DNA of 64,000 nucleotides from Batillaria attramentaria (taxonomy: Eukaryota > Mollusca > Gastropoda > Batillariidae), in contig JACVVK020000036.1 of assembly GCA_018292915.2 (NCBI GenBank), positions 2,305,001 to 2,369,000 on the forward strand, in the 5' to 3' direction. Positions 1 to 28,345 of this stretch are shown piece after piece (the first letter of the stretch is position 1; every line of letters starts with the position of its first letter). The position numbers and the translations under genes are program-made. The notes under the pieces are model-generated. The model was not told the origin of the DNA. It ran no database searches and saw only the letters and a program-made list of their open reading frames with translations.

Positions 1-39
1 AGGGTTAATACATAGTCTCCCATTGTTACACAAGGGAGC

Positions 40-73
40 CAAAAAGCCAGCACAAATATTTGGCCCCGGCCGC
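40..73 (-). mobile_element. Fragment of tRNA-Arg-like SINE
   Basis: The words AAAAAGCCAGCACAAATATT and GGCCCCGGCC match the junction between the tRNA-like head and the body of the SINE family described at 51120-51288. The rest is missing. It lies downstream of the methyltransferase stop codon. Confidence 0.6.
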
Positions 74-437
74 ACACACACAAAGGTTCTCTGATAATCA
101 AAATCAAACTGTAATGTTGGTCATTATTTCTGTCAGCCATGGACACATCAGCGAATAGGCAAAGCACAAATATCCAACCAGTACTTAAGCCAGGAAATTC
201 AATGACCCATTCCACCCAGTGGGCAGGGGGGCACAAAAATAAAACATACACCTGTAGACTGGGAGCTTCCTCTAAGATAGTGTAGGATTACCCAGTGCAA
301 TTGTTTCTAGCCAGGAAGGAAAAACACTGAGACAATGAAAGCCTGAATGACTGAATTAAATCCCTGATCAAAAAGCAAAATTAATAAACAGTTGGCTGAA
401 ACGTTCTGGTAGTCACGTTCACACCAAGACCCGCAAC

Positions 438-16715
<16,278 letters not shown>

Positions 16716-17136
16716 GGTCGCAGTTTCGATGCAAGTCCACACACAGCAAAGTCAGTACATAGAAACCATTAATTCTGAACTGATACCAGATGATGGCACA
16801 CAGGCACGCCCTGCAACTTAAAGTTTCTGAAAGTATTGAAGAGGCCGGCTTCAGGCGATCAAAGTGTCCGCCATTTGGGATACCGACCTTTGACCAGCTT
16901 CGTGCGCCGTTTGGAGACTGGGCCTAGTACGGATCATTACTGACTAGAGGATGGAACCGGTACGATTTCTCAAACCGGTTTTTAACCAGTTTTTCCAATA
17001 GAAAACCGAGGTTTAAAACCGGTTAACCGGCTACGTATACGTCATCTATTGTTTCTAACGTTTCCCCAAGAGATGGAAGGGGGGAAGGGAGGGGGGTCTC
17101 CTAGTTCTCCGGCTTCCTGTACCCCTGCGTTGGAAA
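16716..17136. promoter_or_regulatory. Candidate 5' flank / promoter region of the methyltransferase gene
   Basis: This is the sequence upstream of the inferred start codon at 16715. No TATA box at a convincing spacing is visible. From about 16945 it becomes an AACCGG-rich dispersed repeat. This entry marks location only; transcription start evidence is absent. Confidence 0.3.
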
Positions 17137-17548
17137 TGTTCAGCCAACAAGGGTGGGTGGGTGGGTGGGCGTTTGGGAGTTTAACGTCCTTTTCCACCAC
17201 ATGCGGATGATACCAAAGACGAGGCAACGATGAAAAAGCCAGCACAAATATTTGGCCCTAGCCAGGATTTGAACTCACGACCCGAAAGTTGGAAGTCCAT
17301 CGCGGCTCTACCATTCGGCCACCCCGGTTTCCCTGTTCAGCCAACAACAACAACAACATGATGATGATGATGATAAGGAGGAGGGGGAGGAGGAGGGTGT
17401 CTTGTAACGGGCTGAAAAACGACGAGTGATGTCCCTTAGAAAAACCGCGGTTTTCCGGTTTTTTTAAGGCCAAACCGGTTTACCGAACCGCCGGTGAGAA
17501 AGTCGGACCGATTTTAACCGGAAAACCGGTAAAACCGAACACCCCTAT
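16945..17548 (-). repeat. Dispersed AACCGG-rich element interrupted by a SINE
   Basis: Both ends are dense in AACCGGTTT/AAACCGGT words. The left half (16945-17150) reappears inverted at 49036-49252, including GGTACAGGAAGCCGGAG on that strand and the AATAGAAAACCGAGG word. A tRNA-Arg-like SINE (17151-17333) splits this copy. The element class is not recognised. Confidence 0.7.
17151..17333 (-). mobile_element. tRNA-Arg-like SINE with 14-bp target duplication
   Basis: Full-length member of the family described at 51120-51288. It is flanked by an exact duplication TGTTCAGCCAACAA at 17137-17150 and 17334-17347, so the insertion into the AACCGG element can be reconstructed precisely. Confidence 0.92.
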
Positions 17549-18357
17549 TACTGACCATTTAGGCTACGTACCAGAGATGCACATTTAGGAGGAAAATGCT
17601 ATATCTTCTTCTAACACATAAGGTTGCAGATGACACCCTAGAAATGCTTTAAATTTCACCAAAAAAAATGACAAAAATCAGGCAGCCATAGACTCATGTG
17701 TAGAGTAAATTTCAACAAATTCCTATGTTCCGTTTTTTTGGCAATGTTGGCAGCCGGCAACCACATCAGTACCCCCTCATTCCACGGTCGTCTGCTGGCT
17801 CCTGTGCCAGCCGGCCGCGCATAATACAACTAGTCCACAAGCCAGCCTCATTTTCCCCTAATTTTACTATTACCTGGCATGAAACTTGTTTACAACTGAA
17901 GCCAACAAAAAGCACCAGATTGCCATTTTTTACTCTGCACACAAATTTTAAAAGGGGCAAAGATTTTCTACTATATTTAGCCGAGTCCTTACCACATGAC
18001 CCGCAAGCTAATACCGATCTGTAACCTGTTAAACGGGTTTGAGGAATGAGGATAATCCGAGACCCATGATTCAGTTCGGCTGACACGTACACTGATAGCT
18101 CACTGCGATAATGATAATATGTAACGTTTACTGAGAATGAGATATGCTGTAGAAAGCTGCTTATGCAGCGGGTTAGGTGGCGTTAAACGTTCCGAATGGG
18201 CGGATCTGGTCACTGAGTCAGCCTGCCGGTGTCAGTGTGTCAGTCGGTACTGACGTGTCACCGCGGCCGCGGACAGTCCGCCCTTGGCAGTGACAGTGAC
18301 TGAGTGTCACTGCCGGGTATGTGTGTCACTGAGTGCCGGCCACGCCGGATGACGGTG

Positions 18358-18406
<49 letters not shown>

Positions 18407-18457
18407 TGTGTGTGTGTCAGTGACGGTCTGTGTGCCGTGTGTGTGTGTGTGTGCCAC

Positions 18458-18497
<40 letters not shown>

Positions 18498-19439
18498 AGC
18501 CGGTGAAGGGGTGGGAGGGGAGAAAGGAGGGAGGGGGGGACTCGGACCGGGAGGGCGGGGGGTCAAATGCACTTCAGCCCGGTTTTGACTCTCAAAAATC
18601 AAAGCCCTTCCGCGGAACTGTCAGTGGACACGGCTGAGGGAAAAATAGGTAATAACTGATACCAGTCTCTAACAGCTCAGTTGTCTCATTAGTCCGGCCG
18701 CAACTAGACGACTCCACTCGACTGTCTCAGTGACACTGAGAAGCAGTGCCGGCTAAGGGATACCTACTGAAGAAGGACTGAAAAAACAAAAATACTCGGT
18801 GACACAAGCACAAGCACCAGCTTCAAACATAGAAGTCCACTGGCAGCGACGATGCGTGATCGAGCACTAACAAATGGAAAAAGGTGCAAAGTGCATCGCA
18901 AATCCATAGCGCTTAGGCACATTTTCCACTTGTAGGTAGATCCCTTGTTGTATGCTGGACAGAATTGGGATTTCTATGACCCATTCATTCTTGTATCTTT
19001 TAATCACACAGTTCAAGAAAGATAGCTTATTTGTACCGTCGACATGTAGATCTACTAACCTTCGGCTGTGCACCGTACAGACCACCGTAGTCTGAAAATA
19101 TTGACACCGTCACTGAATGCATCCCTCTATCAGCCATTTTTTCTTTTTCTTTTTTTTAACCTTTCCTTTTTATGTTGTTTCCATAGTATTAGTAATGGAA
19201 ACAACATCATAGGACGGGCTAAATTTTCCACGTTCATAGGCAAACATCTGTGGTACAAACGCACGTCACTGCCGATCTCCCGCAGAGACGATTTTGCAAG
19301 TGTAACTCTGACAATGACGTAACAAAACGTGCGTCATCGATGCTGACATGTACGGTGCGCCGAACGCGCTTCTCCTCCTCAGTGAGTGCCGTCTGTGCGT
19401 ATGTGTGTGCGTGCGGCTGTGTGTGTGTGAATTGTGTCC
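17549..19439. other. Intergenic, no supported gene
   Basis: Mostly unique sequence with a GT microsatellite (18359-18500) next to a stretch rich in GTCACTG/CAGTGAC words (18190-18360). A minus open frame of 108 codons at 17766-18092 has no recognisable domain and is not called. Confidence 0.5.
18359..18500. repeat. Interrupted (GT)n microsatellite
   Basis: GT runs broken by short GC-rich interruptions such as GTCAGTGACGG and GCCACG. Confidence 0.9.
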
Positions 19440-20058
19440 AGGGCCCGTTTCTTCGAAAATACTCAACCGAATGGCTTCAAATTTGGGGTATCCAAATATA
19501 TCAAAATGTTACATTCGACGATTCAAGCGTGTGATGATTGCTTAAGTGATTTGGGAGTTATCGCCCTTTTGAGACAAGTTGGTTGTCTTTCGTGTACAGG
19601 CGTAATATTTATTTAAACCACTCAATTTTTCGGCAGTAGATAGCCTGAATACGGACTCTGAACAGAGTCACTACTAAAAAATGTTCGCTCTTATAGTTTT
19701 CATGTAAACCGAGCCTGAGTTGACATTGCATGTGAACCCAGTTCAGATGCCCATTTCTCCGAAAATACTAAACTGATCGATTTCAAATTTGGGGTTTCCA
19801 AATGAATCAAAATTGTTGAATAGAAGGCCCGATCCAGGTACGATTGCACGCACGATTTGCGAGTTATCGCCCTTTTCAGAAAAAGTGGCTTTCTGGCGTT
19901 TAAAGGCGTAACATTTACCTAAACCACTCCATTTTTTGGACATAGATAGCATGAATACGGACTCTCAACTAAGTGAAGTTTGGAGGTTGTCGCTTTTATA
20001 CTTCTGGTGTAAGCCGTACCTGATAAAAGTGCTGGTGAACACACTTTTGATCTCAAAA
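19440..20058. repeat. Diverged tandem duplication, about 306-bp unit, two copies
   Basis: Copy 1 (about 19440-19746) and copy 2 (about 19747-20058) share in order the words TTCGAAAATACT/TCCGAAAATACT, TTTCAAATTTGGGG, GAGTTATCGCCCTTTT, GGCGTAA and GAATACGGACTCT. Many substitutions separate them, so the duplication is old. No coding potential was recognised. Confidence 0.75.
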
Positions 20059-20255
20059 TCGCTCCTACTATACATAGATAATGAGCCTGGGGTGCCATAA
20101 AAAAAAATCGAAAAAATTAGAAAAATTCACTGCAGCCGTTATCGTCAGTTGACTCGAAAATTTGTACTCACAGCACATTTCCTCTACAAGCCACACGCCT
20201 CACAAACATCGAAGAAGAGACGCACGCGCACTGACGTAAAGTAAGTGCGTCATGT

Positions 20256-20665
20256 TTGATTGACGTGATGCTGTTTTTTCTTGGGGGTGTCTCGCCACTT
20301 TCTTTCCGAATTCCTCTGTTTGGAGACGTGGTGTATTTTACTTCTACTATGTCGCTATCTTCGTGCAATCGCAGAGAAGACACGGGATATAACAGAATAC
20401 AACTCCAATACTTTATGAACAGAATATGCACGGAGAACAAATTCATGAAAGAAGAAGAACCAAGAACGCTGTGCAGGGCTGCTTACGTACTGAACAGGTC
20501 AGATCTAGAACATTCCTCAGCTTACTGGAAGGTTCGAAATCTTTCGAAGGTGACGTAATCTACTGACGTTACCGCTGCACCAGCATGTTCTGGGATGGTC
20601 TAGAAATTATTTTGCATCGAAATGCAGTATCTTTTCGCGGATCTCTACACCTTGACATGTGGAAA
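20256..20665 (+). mobile_element. LINE-like remnant, inverted copy of 1640-1930
   Basis: It aligns with the minus strand of 1640-1930 over about 330 bp. The shared frame includes REDTGYNRIQLQYF, EEPRTLCRAAY and LNRSDLEHSS. Similarity stops near 20645 before the RT C-terminal motif that accompanies the other copy. The product is unidentified and the copy is probably a truncated retrotransposon. Confidence 0.55.
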
Positions 20666-20741
20666 GGCGGGAATTTCAGTGGGTTTCGTTTTTGCCACTG
20701 ACTCACACTCAGAAGCATAATATGTGTGTGTGTGGGGGGGG

Positions 20742-20743
20742 GG

Positions 20744-20827
<84 letters not shown>
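20742..20827. repeat. (GTGC)n tetranucleotide microsatellite
   Basis: About 21 units of GTGC/GCGT following a G run. A second tetranucleotide array with the complementary motif (GCAC) lies at 26657-26728. Confidence 0.95.
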
Positions 20828-20828
<1 letters not shown>

Positions 20829-21470
20829 GCGCAAGCGCGCGTCTAAGGCGAGACTAAGAAAGAGAGAGAGAGAGGGTCTCTTCTCCGATACCACTGAGTA
20901 AGCAATCGTCTGTCAGTCAGGTCTGCGGGAAGTAACTCTGTCAAAGGGGAACGACTTTATTACAAGAATTCATTCACCCATGTAGAACCTCGCATACGCC
21001 AAAAAGTTTGTGACGTCAACCAGCTAGGCGAGCTCACACGACCTCATGTGTTTGGGTTTTTGCAAGTGCATAGAGGCACGAAGGGTTTTCAGTACTTTCT
21101 TTATGTCAGCATGCTTGATGTCAGAGAGCTTGCGTTCCGGCGTGTGCGCGCGGGCTGCATACATGACACAACGACTACGACCGTGACTACAGCAGGTCAT
21201 TGAATGGAAACAACATATTGGGCTGGTGGCCATCTTGTTGTTGTTGTTGTTGTTGTGTTTTGTTTTGTTTTTGTCAAGGTTGTTCTCTACAACTTCATGG
21301 GATGGGGCAGATTTCGCTACGCGCAGCAGCAAGTGTCAGTGATAAATGAAAAACAAGACTGTGACGTTTCTCCATACCGTACTTTCACGCACACAGTGAC
21401 GTAACGAAATCTGCGTCATAGACACGTGCACATTTTCCTGCTGCGTTCTTTTTGGCGGGAGTTGTGCGGG

Positions 21471-21484
21471 ATGTGTGTGTGTGT

Positions 21485-21574
<90 letters not shown>
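21471..21574. repeat. (GT)n microsatellite
   Basis: About 50 GT repeats. The equivalent run in unit B (30633-30699) is shorter and interrupted. Confidence 0.95.
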
Positions 21575-21575
<1 letters not shown>

Positions 21576-21779
21576 AAGTATACATTTTCTGACAACGTTG
21601 AAGGAAAGCGTATTGTTTACTGGAAATCGGTGGGACAAAAACCTACATTTTTTGTCGGCAAACAGTCTCGATAGACAGCTCAACAGATCAGGGCTCTTTG
21701 GTTACTGGCAGATAATGTTCAGCCCACACATTTTGAAAAATAAATGCAATTCTAGATTCCGAAATTTAAATAGCTGAGC

Positions 21780-21945
21780 TGACCCTTCGCACCACGTGAT
21801 TGTAATGTGTTTATGTCCAGTGTGTGTGAGAATGCGTGTGACTGACGTGAGCGTGCGTGTTGGGTTCAGTTCGCGGCGCTTTGAGCCGATTCATGAAATT
21901 GGGTAAAGCGCCTATACGATAAACATTTTTATTATTATTATTAAA
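21780..21945 (+). mobile_element. L2/CR1-type LINE 3' tail
   Basis: The sequence GGCGCTTTGAGCC, then AAATTGGGTAAAGCGCC and a (TTA)n run is the characteristic 3' end of L2/CR1-type elements. Related tails lie at 30925-31075, 48782-48875 (minus) and 53680-53745. Confidence 0.65.
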
Positions 21946-23015
21946 ACATCCGATTCAATGCCGAGGCCAGTTCGCTGAGGCTCGCCGGTTATATATTTGG
22001 ATCAAGTCGTGTATTATCTGCCAATGACCAACTCGTTCTTATCTCTTAATAAACATGTTCTAAATACGGCTGCGTTGTCCAAATCGGGAGCGTTACTTTA
22101 TTCCGGTGCGAACAGCTAGGGTTAGAATTTGCACGTGGCATTTTTCTTCCCTGTCAGCTCGCAACTAGGGACTTTACCAGATGCATCATTGCTTATTCTT
22201 GAACAGCTAATTTCAGTTGAAATTCCTGTTGTCCCAGAAAGTGAGGCTTTCACGTTCCCTTCAAGTCGTTTCCCAGCGAACACCTGTTGCATCCTCTTGA
22301 AGCAGGGTGCACAATCAGCCAGTGTGGCCCGGAATCTCGAGCTCAGAACCACGTAGACAAAGAAATTCACCGTGGCATTCAAACAGTTGGCTGTGAAGAT
22401 CAGCACGAAAACAACCACAAATGTATTGTGGTAGGTGCTGTACATGTAGAACTCTGGGACAAACGCGTTAATGATGGCAGAGGACCACTCCATACTATCA
22501 AGCACGACGTAGATCACGGATAGAAGCACTAGCATCTTCGTGATTCTGGTTTCTGACGAGTTAGCCCCTGACTGGACATCGGTCAATCTGATGACGAGTT
22601 TTCATCGCCTGTTTGAGCTTAAAGACAGTGATCACTGTGCAGATGGCAGCGAGAGCGGCTGACGAGGGTTTGACGAAAAGATTGAGTATCCTGGAAATCT
22701 GGAGAGGAATAGATTTATCGAGGGGGAAGTTTTCCGCAATGGCAAGCACGGCTATGGATCTGTTGGTTGCCGGGTCGATCCTCCAGCGCACCGTGTACAG
22801 CAAGAGAGTTGGTAAGACCATAAAAAACACCAGCACGTACACTGCCACGATGACTGCCGTCATACGCCTGCAATTGAAAAAAAAAAAAAAAAAAAAAACG
22901 TATCGGCCCATATGTATTCCGGCATATCTTTAGGTTCGCAAGTCATTGCTGAGTTGTTTTTGTCATGTCTGTCATTGTCCTCGTATACAGCTGCGGTTAC
23001 AGCCTCTTTTCAGTT

Positions 23016-23204
23016 GGCACCAAGCGAAAAGAAGGCTAATCATAAGGCGAAGTACTTATGCTGGCACTAAGCGCAAAGTAGGCTTTCAATAAAGCGAATT
23101 ACTGATGCTAACACCGAATAAAGAGAAGGCTAACCATAAGGCGAATGACTTGATTCTGTCACTGAGCGAATACAAAGCTAACCATAAAGCGAATTACTGA
23201 TGCT
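23016..23204. repeat. Four-copy 47-bp tandem repeat in GPCR A intron 2
   Basis: The unit runs GGCACTAAGCG, AAGGCTAACCATAA, GCGAATTACTGATGCT. Four diverged copies occupy 189 bp. The same array is at 32141-32329 in unit B, so it predates the duplication. Confidence 0.85.
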
Positions 23205-23454
23205 GGCACTAATCTTCAAGTCGACTTATTTCAAAATCTACTGTCCGGTGAGGGGTGTCTAAATGTTGAAAGGGCTAATTTCATCTTTGCTGAGCAAGCT
23301 TACGCTTTGGAACAGTTTCGCTCGTGAGCTCGTCTTTACGCTCGAAATACTGTATCCTGACCACTAGTACAGCCCTTCATCCGATTCTAGTGTATAGAAT
23401 TTCTAGTATACGAACTAGCTCAATGCTACCAGTAGACACGCTCTCACTGTGCAG

Positions 23455-23903
23455 ATGGATTGGATTGGATTTCTTCTTCGTCCCACTACAGTAGTAGGGG
23501 AAATGCAGGCTGCTTCCCCCAGGGGAAGCGCGTCGCCATGAACCGGCGCCACTCATTTTTTTTTTTTTTCTTTCTGCATGCGTGTGTTTGTGTTTCCAAC
23601 CCACCGGCCATTTCGGCCCACTCTTTTTCGAATGACGGAATTGGGGTCTTTATCGTGCACACTTGATGGTACGTGCGTGCGTGTGTACACGGGCCGAAAC
23701 AGGCACCGAAAGCGAGTCTGCACATGATTTTGACTCGATTTAGTGAGGAGAAATCTCACACCAAATTCCTGCCCGGACCGGGGCCAGCAGCTCCCGGTCT
23801 GTACAGAGACGGTCACCCATCCAAGTACTAACCGGGCCCAGCGTTGCTTAACTTCGGTGTTCAAGTGAGAACCGGTGTGTCCAACGTGGCACGGGCCGCT
23901 CTG
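23455..23903 (-). mobile_element. 5S-rRNA-derived SINE (copy 1), GPCR A intron 2
   Basis: On the minus strand, about 23806-23865 reads CGAAGTTAAGCAACGCTGGG then GGTTAGTACTTGGATGGGTG and ACC. This matches the internal promoter of eukaryotic 5S rRNA (AAGCTAAGCAGGGTCGGGC and GGTTAGTACTTGGATGGGAG). A body follows with GTGCACGATAAAGACCCC-like sequence and the 3' domain GGCGACGCGCTTCCCC, then AAGCAGCC. This is the SINE3 architecture. The 5' part of the 5S gene is absent, so it is not a functional 5S gene. Confidence 0.88.
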
Positions 23904-24068
23904 TGTCTATGTAGCGTGATGACAGATACACATCAGAACATTCTGTAAGCATAAATATCGTAGCTTTAGTATCTTTTAAAAGTTTGACACCAGCTTCGAT
24001 TTGTGGTACGTGTATGTCGAAAGACGGACAGGTTCATGTACTGTACAGTCATTCCCTCAATAACAAAT

Positions 24069-24319
24069 GTCACCCGTTCTCGCGAAAGGGACCGTAAGTC
24101 GCGCTAGGCCGAACGCCGCTACAGGCGAAAAGAGTGCCGGGGGTCAGTATGGCCGCCTTGTGAGTAGCCGACTTCAACTGCTGATATCTCTGTCAATTTT
24201 AGTAGTACAGCTTGCATTCTTATATTGAATTAAACCGCTTAACCAGTAGATTGCAGTGATTTACATATCTCAAAATTGATAGTTTTCGACTTATGGTCCC
24301 TTTTGTGAGAACGGGTCAC
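24069..24319. mobile_element. MITE, 251 bp, GPCR A intron 2
   Basis: Terminal inverted repeats of about 30 bp (GTCACCCGTTCTC, AAAGGGACC, TAAGTCG) at both ends, flanked by AAAT at 24065-24068 and 24320-24323. No coding capacity. The equivalent copy is at 33179-33428. The superfamily is not assigned. Confidence 0.8.
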
Positions 24320-25017
24320 AAATTTTCTATCTCCCATGGTCATTTTTATGCCCACCTTTTGGTACTTGGTGAAACAACAAAAACAAAACAAAAATGGAAA
24401 AATCAAAGATAAAAACTACCTGTATGTCAAAAAGCTGCTGGCCTTCAGCGGAAAGGTCACTGACACACAACGGTCAACGGACATGACGACAATCAGGAAA
24501 CCAGACACGAACGTGGCCCAGCGGTTGATGTAGAGAATCTGCGGCGTTGTTATGACTTCCCAGTTGCTGGCCAGTACCGGGTCTTGGAGGCGGATGACAC
24601 ACCTCAGTCGTATGAGAAAGATGGTCATCAGGCTGATGAGATCGGTGACTGCTAGGGAGAAGAGGAGCGCGTTCACACGGTCTCGTAAGCCTTGCTGTAG
24701 AGAGAGAAAAAAATGAAAAGGGGATGGGAGGATATTTAGCTGCCTCGAACACGGTTTTCTTGTTGTTTTGATTTGTTTATTTGTCTCCTTTTTTTGTTTT
24801 GTTGTTGTTGTTGTTCTTGCTGTTTTGTTTGGTTTTGTTTGGTTTGGTTTTTGTTTGGATATGTTGTTGTTGTTGTTGGTGGTGTTTTTTTTGGTTGTTG
24901 TTGTTGTTTTTGCTTTTTTTAAGGGGGTGGGGTGGGGGGTTGTGTGGGGGGGGGGGATAGGCGGCGGTGGTGGTGGGTCTCAGTTCTTGTTGTTGTTTTT
25001 ATATTGTTTTGTTTGGG

Positions 25018-25092
<75 letters not shown>
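25018..25092. repeat. (GT)n microsatellite in a G/T-rich intron, GPCR A intron 1
   Basis: About 36 GT repeats within a long TTG/GTT-rich tract (24770-25290). Confidence 0.95.
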
Positions 25093-25094
<2 letters not shown>

Positions 25095-25642
25095 ACTTTG
25101 TCTGTCTTGTTTGTTGTTTGTTTGAAACCCCTAAACACCCACACTTGTTGTTTGTTTGTTTGCTGTTTTCAGGAGGACAGTGTTGTTTTCGAATGTCGGT
25201 CGTTGTTGTTGTTTATTGTGTTTTGTTGTTTGTTTGTTCTTTCGGTTGTTGCTGCTGCTATTGTTGTCGCTGTTGTTGTTTCGGGTTTTTTTTATCAGAC
25301 AGCGAGTCACGATGATATGTGAATTTTGCAATATAGACCCAGCTGACTTACTTTCACAAAAACAGTAATGTTGAGAATATTTCCCGGAATGCCGATCAGA
25401 ATCAGGAAGATTTGCACTCCACAGCCAAAAATGACTTGCACGGCTTTTCTGGACTCCACACTGACCAAATCGCCTTCGTCACTCCAGATGGAGCTTGCTT
25501 GCGTTGTAACGTCACTTCCAAGAAATGTCGTAAGCTTGTCTTCGCGTGTATATTCCTTCAACGTCACGTGTGTGCTTGTAAGAGAAACAGGCAAGTTTTC
25601 TGTTGAAGTGTTAGGGGTTCCTGGCATCATTGTGATTTCCAT

Positions 25643-26656
25643 TGTCGACTTTTCTCTACTGTGGGAATATTTCAAGATTATTAAGCGCCACAGAGGACAA
25701 CTTTTGTTTTGGGAACAGTTGCTCTTGCCCGTATGTACGCTCCAAATAACCCACCTTAAAGTTAAGTAAAGCTCTGAATGCTAAACGTCGACGTCTACTG
25801 ACCGCGCGGACTTGAAACGGCCTGCAGCTCCGCGGGCCAGTGAGTGACAGTAACACTGTAACAGACACCTCGCGTTTCCTTTAGCCTTTGGTCTAATACT
25901 GGCCCAGCGCCAGCCTGGGGGATTCTGCCACTGTACAGGCGTCTAAACGGTCTGATGTTAGACACCAATAAAACACATCAGAACGGTCTGTGATCAGTGG
26001 CACTCCTTGCTGCAGTCTTCTGGATACCGAGCCCAGATACTACAGAGTCAGAAGCAGTGGTGATCTAGGTAAGGAAAAGGCGAGAGCGGACACGCGAAGT
26101 AACGGTATTCTGGCATCTACCTTGCTTATATTTTGAAATTGTCTATTCTCTGTGGTTAATTTGGGGCATCTCATTAGAGGCACAGACATTAATCGCGCTT
26201 TGCTGTGTGCTCAACGAGCGCAACCAGCGACGCAAACCATTAGCTCGAAATCAGTCTCGTAAAATGTCAAATTGTAAAATGGGTTGTAAAAAAGAAAAAA
26301 AGAAAAAAGGTAACAGCCATCGATTGTATGAAAAAGATGTGCCCGATTAACGAACAGGTACAAAAATGTGAGAGACAAAAAACTGTGGGCTATCAGCAAT
26401 CATTCTTTCATTAGCATCTTTACGATTTTTTTGTGTGTTTTTTTAGAACCAGATATATATTACATAAAAAATAAATAAAATAGAAAAAAACTGGGAACGT
26501 GTCTGATCAATTTGGAATTAGCCTAACTATCATCCAGTCGTAGAACAGCCGACACTGAATTGGTCCCATTAGGTAAACAAAACTATCCAATATATGACAG
26601 AATAATTATAAGACCCCAAAAATAGTATCTCAGTACCAAAGGGTTTTCTCCCTAGC
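25643..26656. other. 5' flank of GPCR copy A
   Basis: Nearly identical to 34855-35850 upstream of copy B. No TATA box with supporting context was identified. AT-rich runs occur near 26440-26500. Confidence 0.4.
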
Positions 26657-26671
26657 ACGCACGCACACACA

Positions 26672-26726
<55 letters not shown>

Positions 26727-26923
26727 CACTGCACGCACACAGCACACACACACACACACACACACACATCGACTCTTTCCTAGGAGGATATCGAACCAAA
26801 AATGTTTACCGCACTGGAATATTGGAATAAGCCTAATTGTCGTTCAACAGACAGACCGATAGATAGATGTAGTTGATTCTTGACGTCCTAACATTACACC
26901 ATTAAGAAATATGTGGTATCTGT

Positions 26924-26990
<67 letters not shown>
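26657..26990. repeat. (GCAC)n and (AC)n microsatellites
   Basis: GCAC tetranucleotides at 26657-26728 pass into AC at 26743-26768. A second AC run fills 26925-26990. Unit B has pure AC runs at the same places (35848-35911 and 36048-36158), showing replacement of one repeat type by another between recent duplicates. Confidence 0.92.
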
Positions 26991-26991
<1 letters not shown>

Positions 26992-27449
26992 AAAGGTATT
27001 CATCGCGTTGAAATGTCAGCCTGGCATTTCATCATCTTCTTCGCCTCCTTTCTTCTCCGAATAACGGAAACACAAAGATGCGAACTAACAAGACTTAAGA
27101 TTTCAGGATTTAACATTGGATGAACATTTCAAAGCCTATTGAAGAAAGTTTAATGTTGCTCCAGGGTGGGGCGCTATTTGCTAACTTCGTAAGGTAACAT
27201 TTAAGAAAAGCACTAACGAGAGGTTTTTCTTCGCTGATATCGCATACTTGTAGAAAACGCTTTAACTTAGTACACGGTAATTGGTTTGCGAGACGAAAAC
27301 ACATTGTGATCAAGGTACAGTCACTGTTGATATATCATTTTTACATTTGTGTTATTCAAGGACAAAAGGCAGAAGGCTGATTTCCCAGCGAATCTTTGGT
27401 GATCAGAATAACAATGTGTTAAAGCTGCAGGCAAAAGAAACCTTGACAG

Positions 27450-27452
<3 letters not shown>

Positions 27453-27543
<91 letters not shown>
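27453..27543. repeat. (AC)n microsatellite
   Basis: About 43 AC repeats starting at a GCGCGC step, at the place where unit A lost most of a LINE fragment. Confidence 0.95.
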
Positions 27544-27546
<3 letters not shown>

Positions 27547-27674
27547 AGGCCATAAAAAGGGATGGAAAACTGGGAGCATACATACACAAATTGTACACCG
27601 CATTCAAATATCTTCTGACACTTCTCTTTAATTTTCAAATCACCAATTCCAACAAAAGATACAAACAATAAGTT

Positions 27675-28345
27675 TCAAAACGTTTTCAGTTCTCTAGCAG
27701 GCTTTTTCAGTCTTGGAATGCTATGATTGTGTGCCTTGAGGTGGTCACGAATAAGAAAAAAAAATACAGGCGTAAGGACACAAAATGAACGCGGGGTCAT
27801 GTTTGGTGTTTGTTTGAGGTTCCCTGTTTGGCAAGTGTGCTAGTCTGTAGTAATTTTTGTTGTCATGGAAAAGCGTGATTTTCGTGATTTTTGTGTTATG
27901 TAGGTCAAGTGTATGGAATGCGGTCACTGACAAAAAAAGGCAAGCTGCCAGTGAAGCTGGGACTTTTTGCACAGAGGTGAGACACAAGTGAGGCAAGCGG
28001 ATTTGTGTGACCTTCTATTCTGGCCTAAAGAGAAAGTAGACGTGCATTACTCCAGTGAGGCCTGAGCGGAAAGGAGACATTCGATTTTGTCTTTGAATGG
28101 TCTGTTCATGGTAGTAACTGCTTCTAGACTGATTCATTTTTAGGGGTGACTATGATCCCTGAGGCTAATAGGGAATATAAAGGCATTTTGAGGCCCTGTG
28201 TATTTGTGTCCTTCGCCCACAAGGAACAGGTTTCAAGACTTTTTGAATTCTCTAGCAGACGTCTTCAGTCTTGGAATACTACGACTGTGTGCCTTGATCT
28301 GGTCTCCGAGGTTGGTAACAGAACAGGGCCAAATACCATTCATCG
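27675..28345 (+). repeat. Two fragments of a dispersed repeat
   Basis: The string TTCTCTAGCAG then CAGTCTTGGAAT with CTAYGAYTGTGTGCC occurs at 27690-27745 and again at 28245-28295. A third copy is inverted at 55265-55320. The second fragment continues into GTCTCCGAGGTTGGTAACAG, which resembles sequence beside the LINE remnant at 37120. Class unknown. Confidence 0.6.

Larger units (their letters stand above)
22122..25642 (-). pseudogene. Class A GPCR, frameshifted copy (copy A)
   Basis: Exons: 25352-25642, 24420-24694, 22122-22867. The sequence is nearly identical to copy B, but exon 3 has one extra A in the run at 22585-22586 (TCGGTCAATCTG against TCGGTCATCTG in copies B and C). The frame then closes at 22561. 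The predicted product is about 290 aa: the N-terminus, TM1-TM5 and the start of intracellular loop 3, lacking TM6, TM7 and the tail. A normal class A receptor cannot signal without these. The downstream TM6-TM7 frame (22122-22586) is otherwise open, which points to a recent lesion or a base-calling error. It sits in the left unit of the segmental duplication. Start chosen at MEITMMPG (ATG 25642). Confidence 0.82.

Noticed and set aside
17766..18092. 108-codon minus-strand frame upstream of the methyltransferase gene
   Set aside because: No homology is recognised, there is no convincing start or splice context, and composition is not coding-like.
21426..21683. Frames encoding CVCVCV or THTHTH runs, here and at many other places
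   Set aside because: They arise from GT/CA microsatellites and have no independent support.
23806..23865. Functional 5S rRNA gene
   Set aside because: Only the internal promoter half is present, fused to a SINE body, and the three copies share that fusion.
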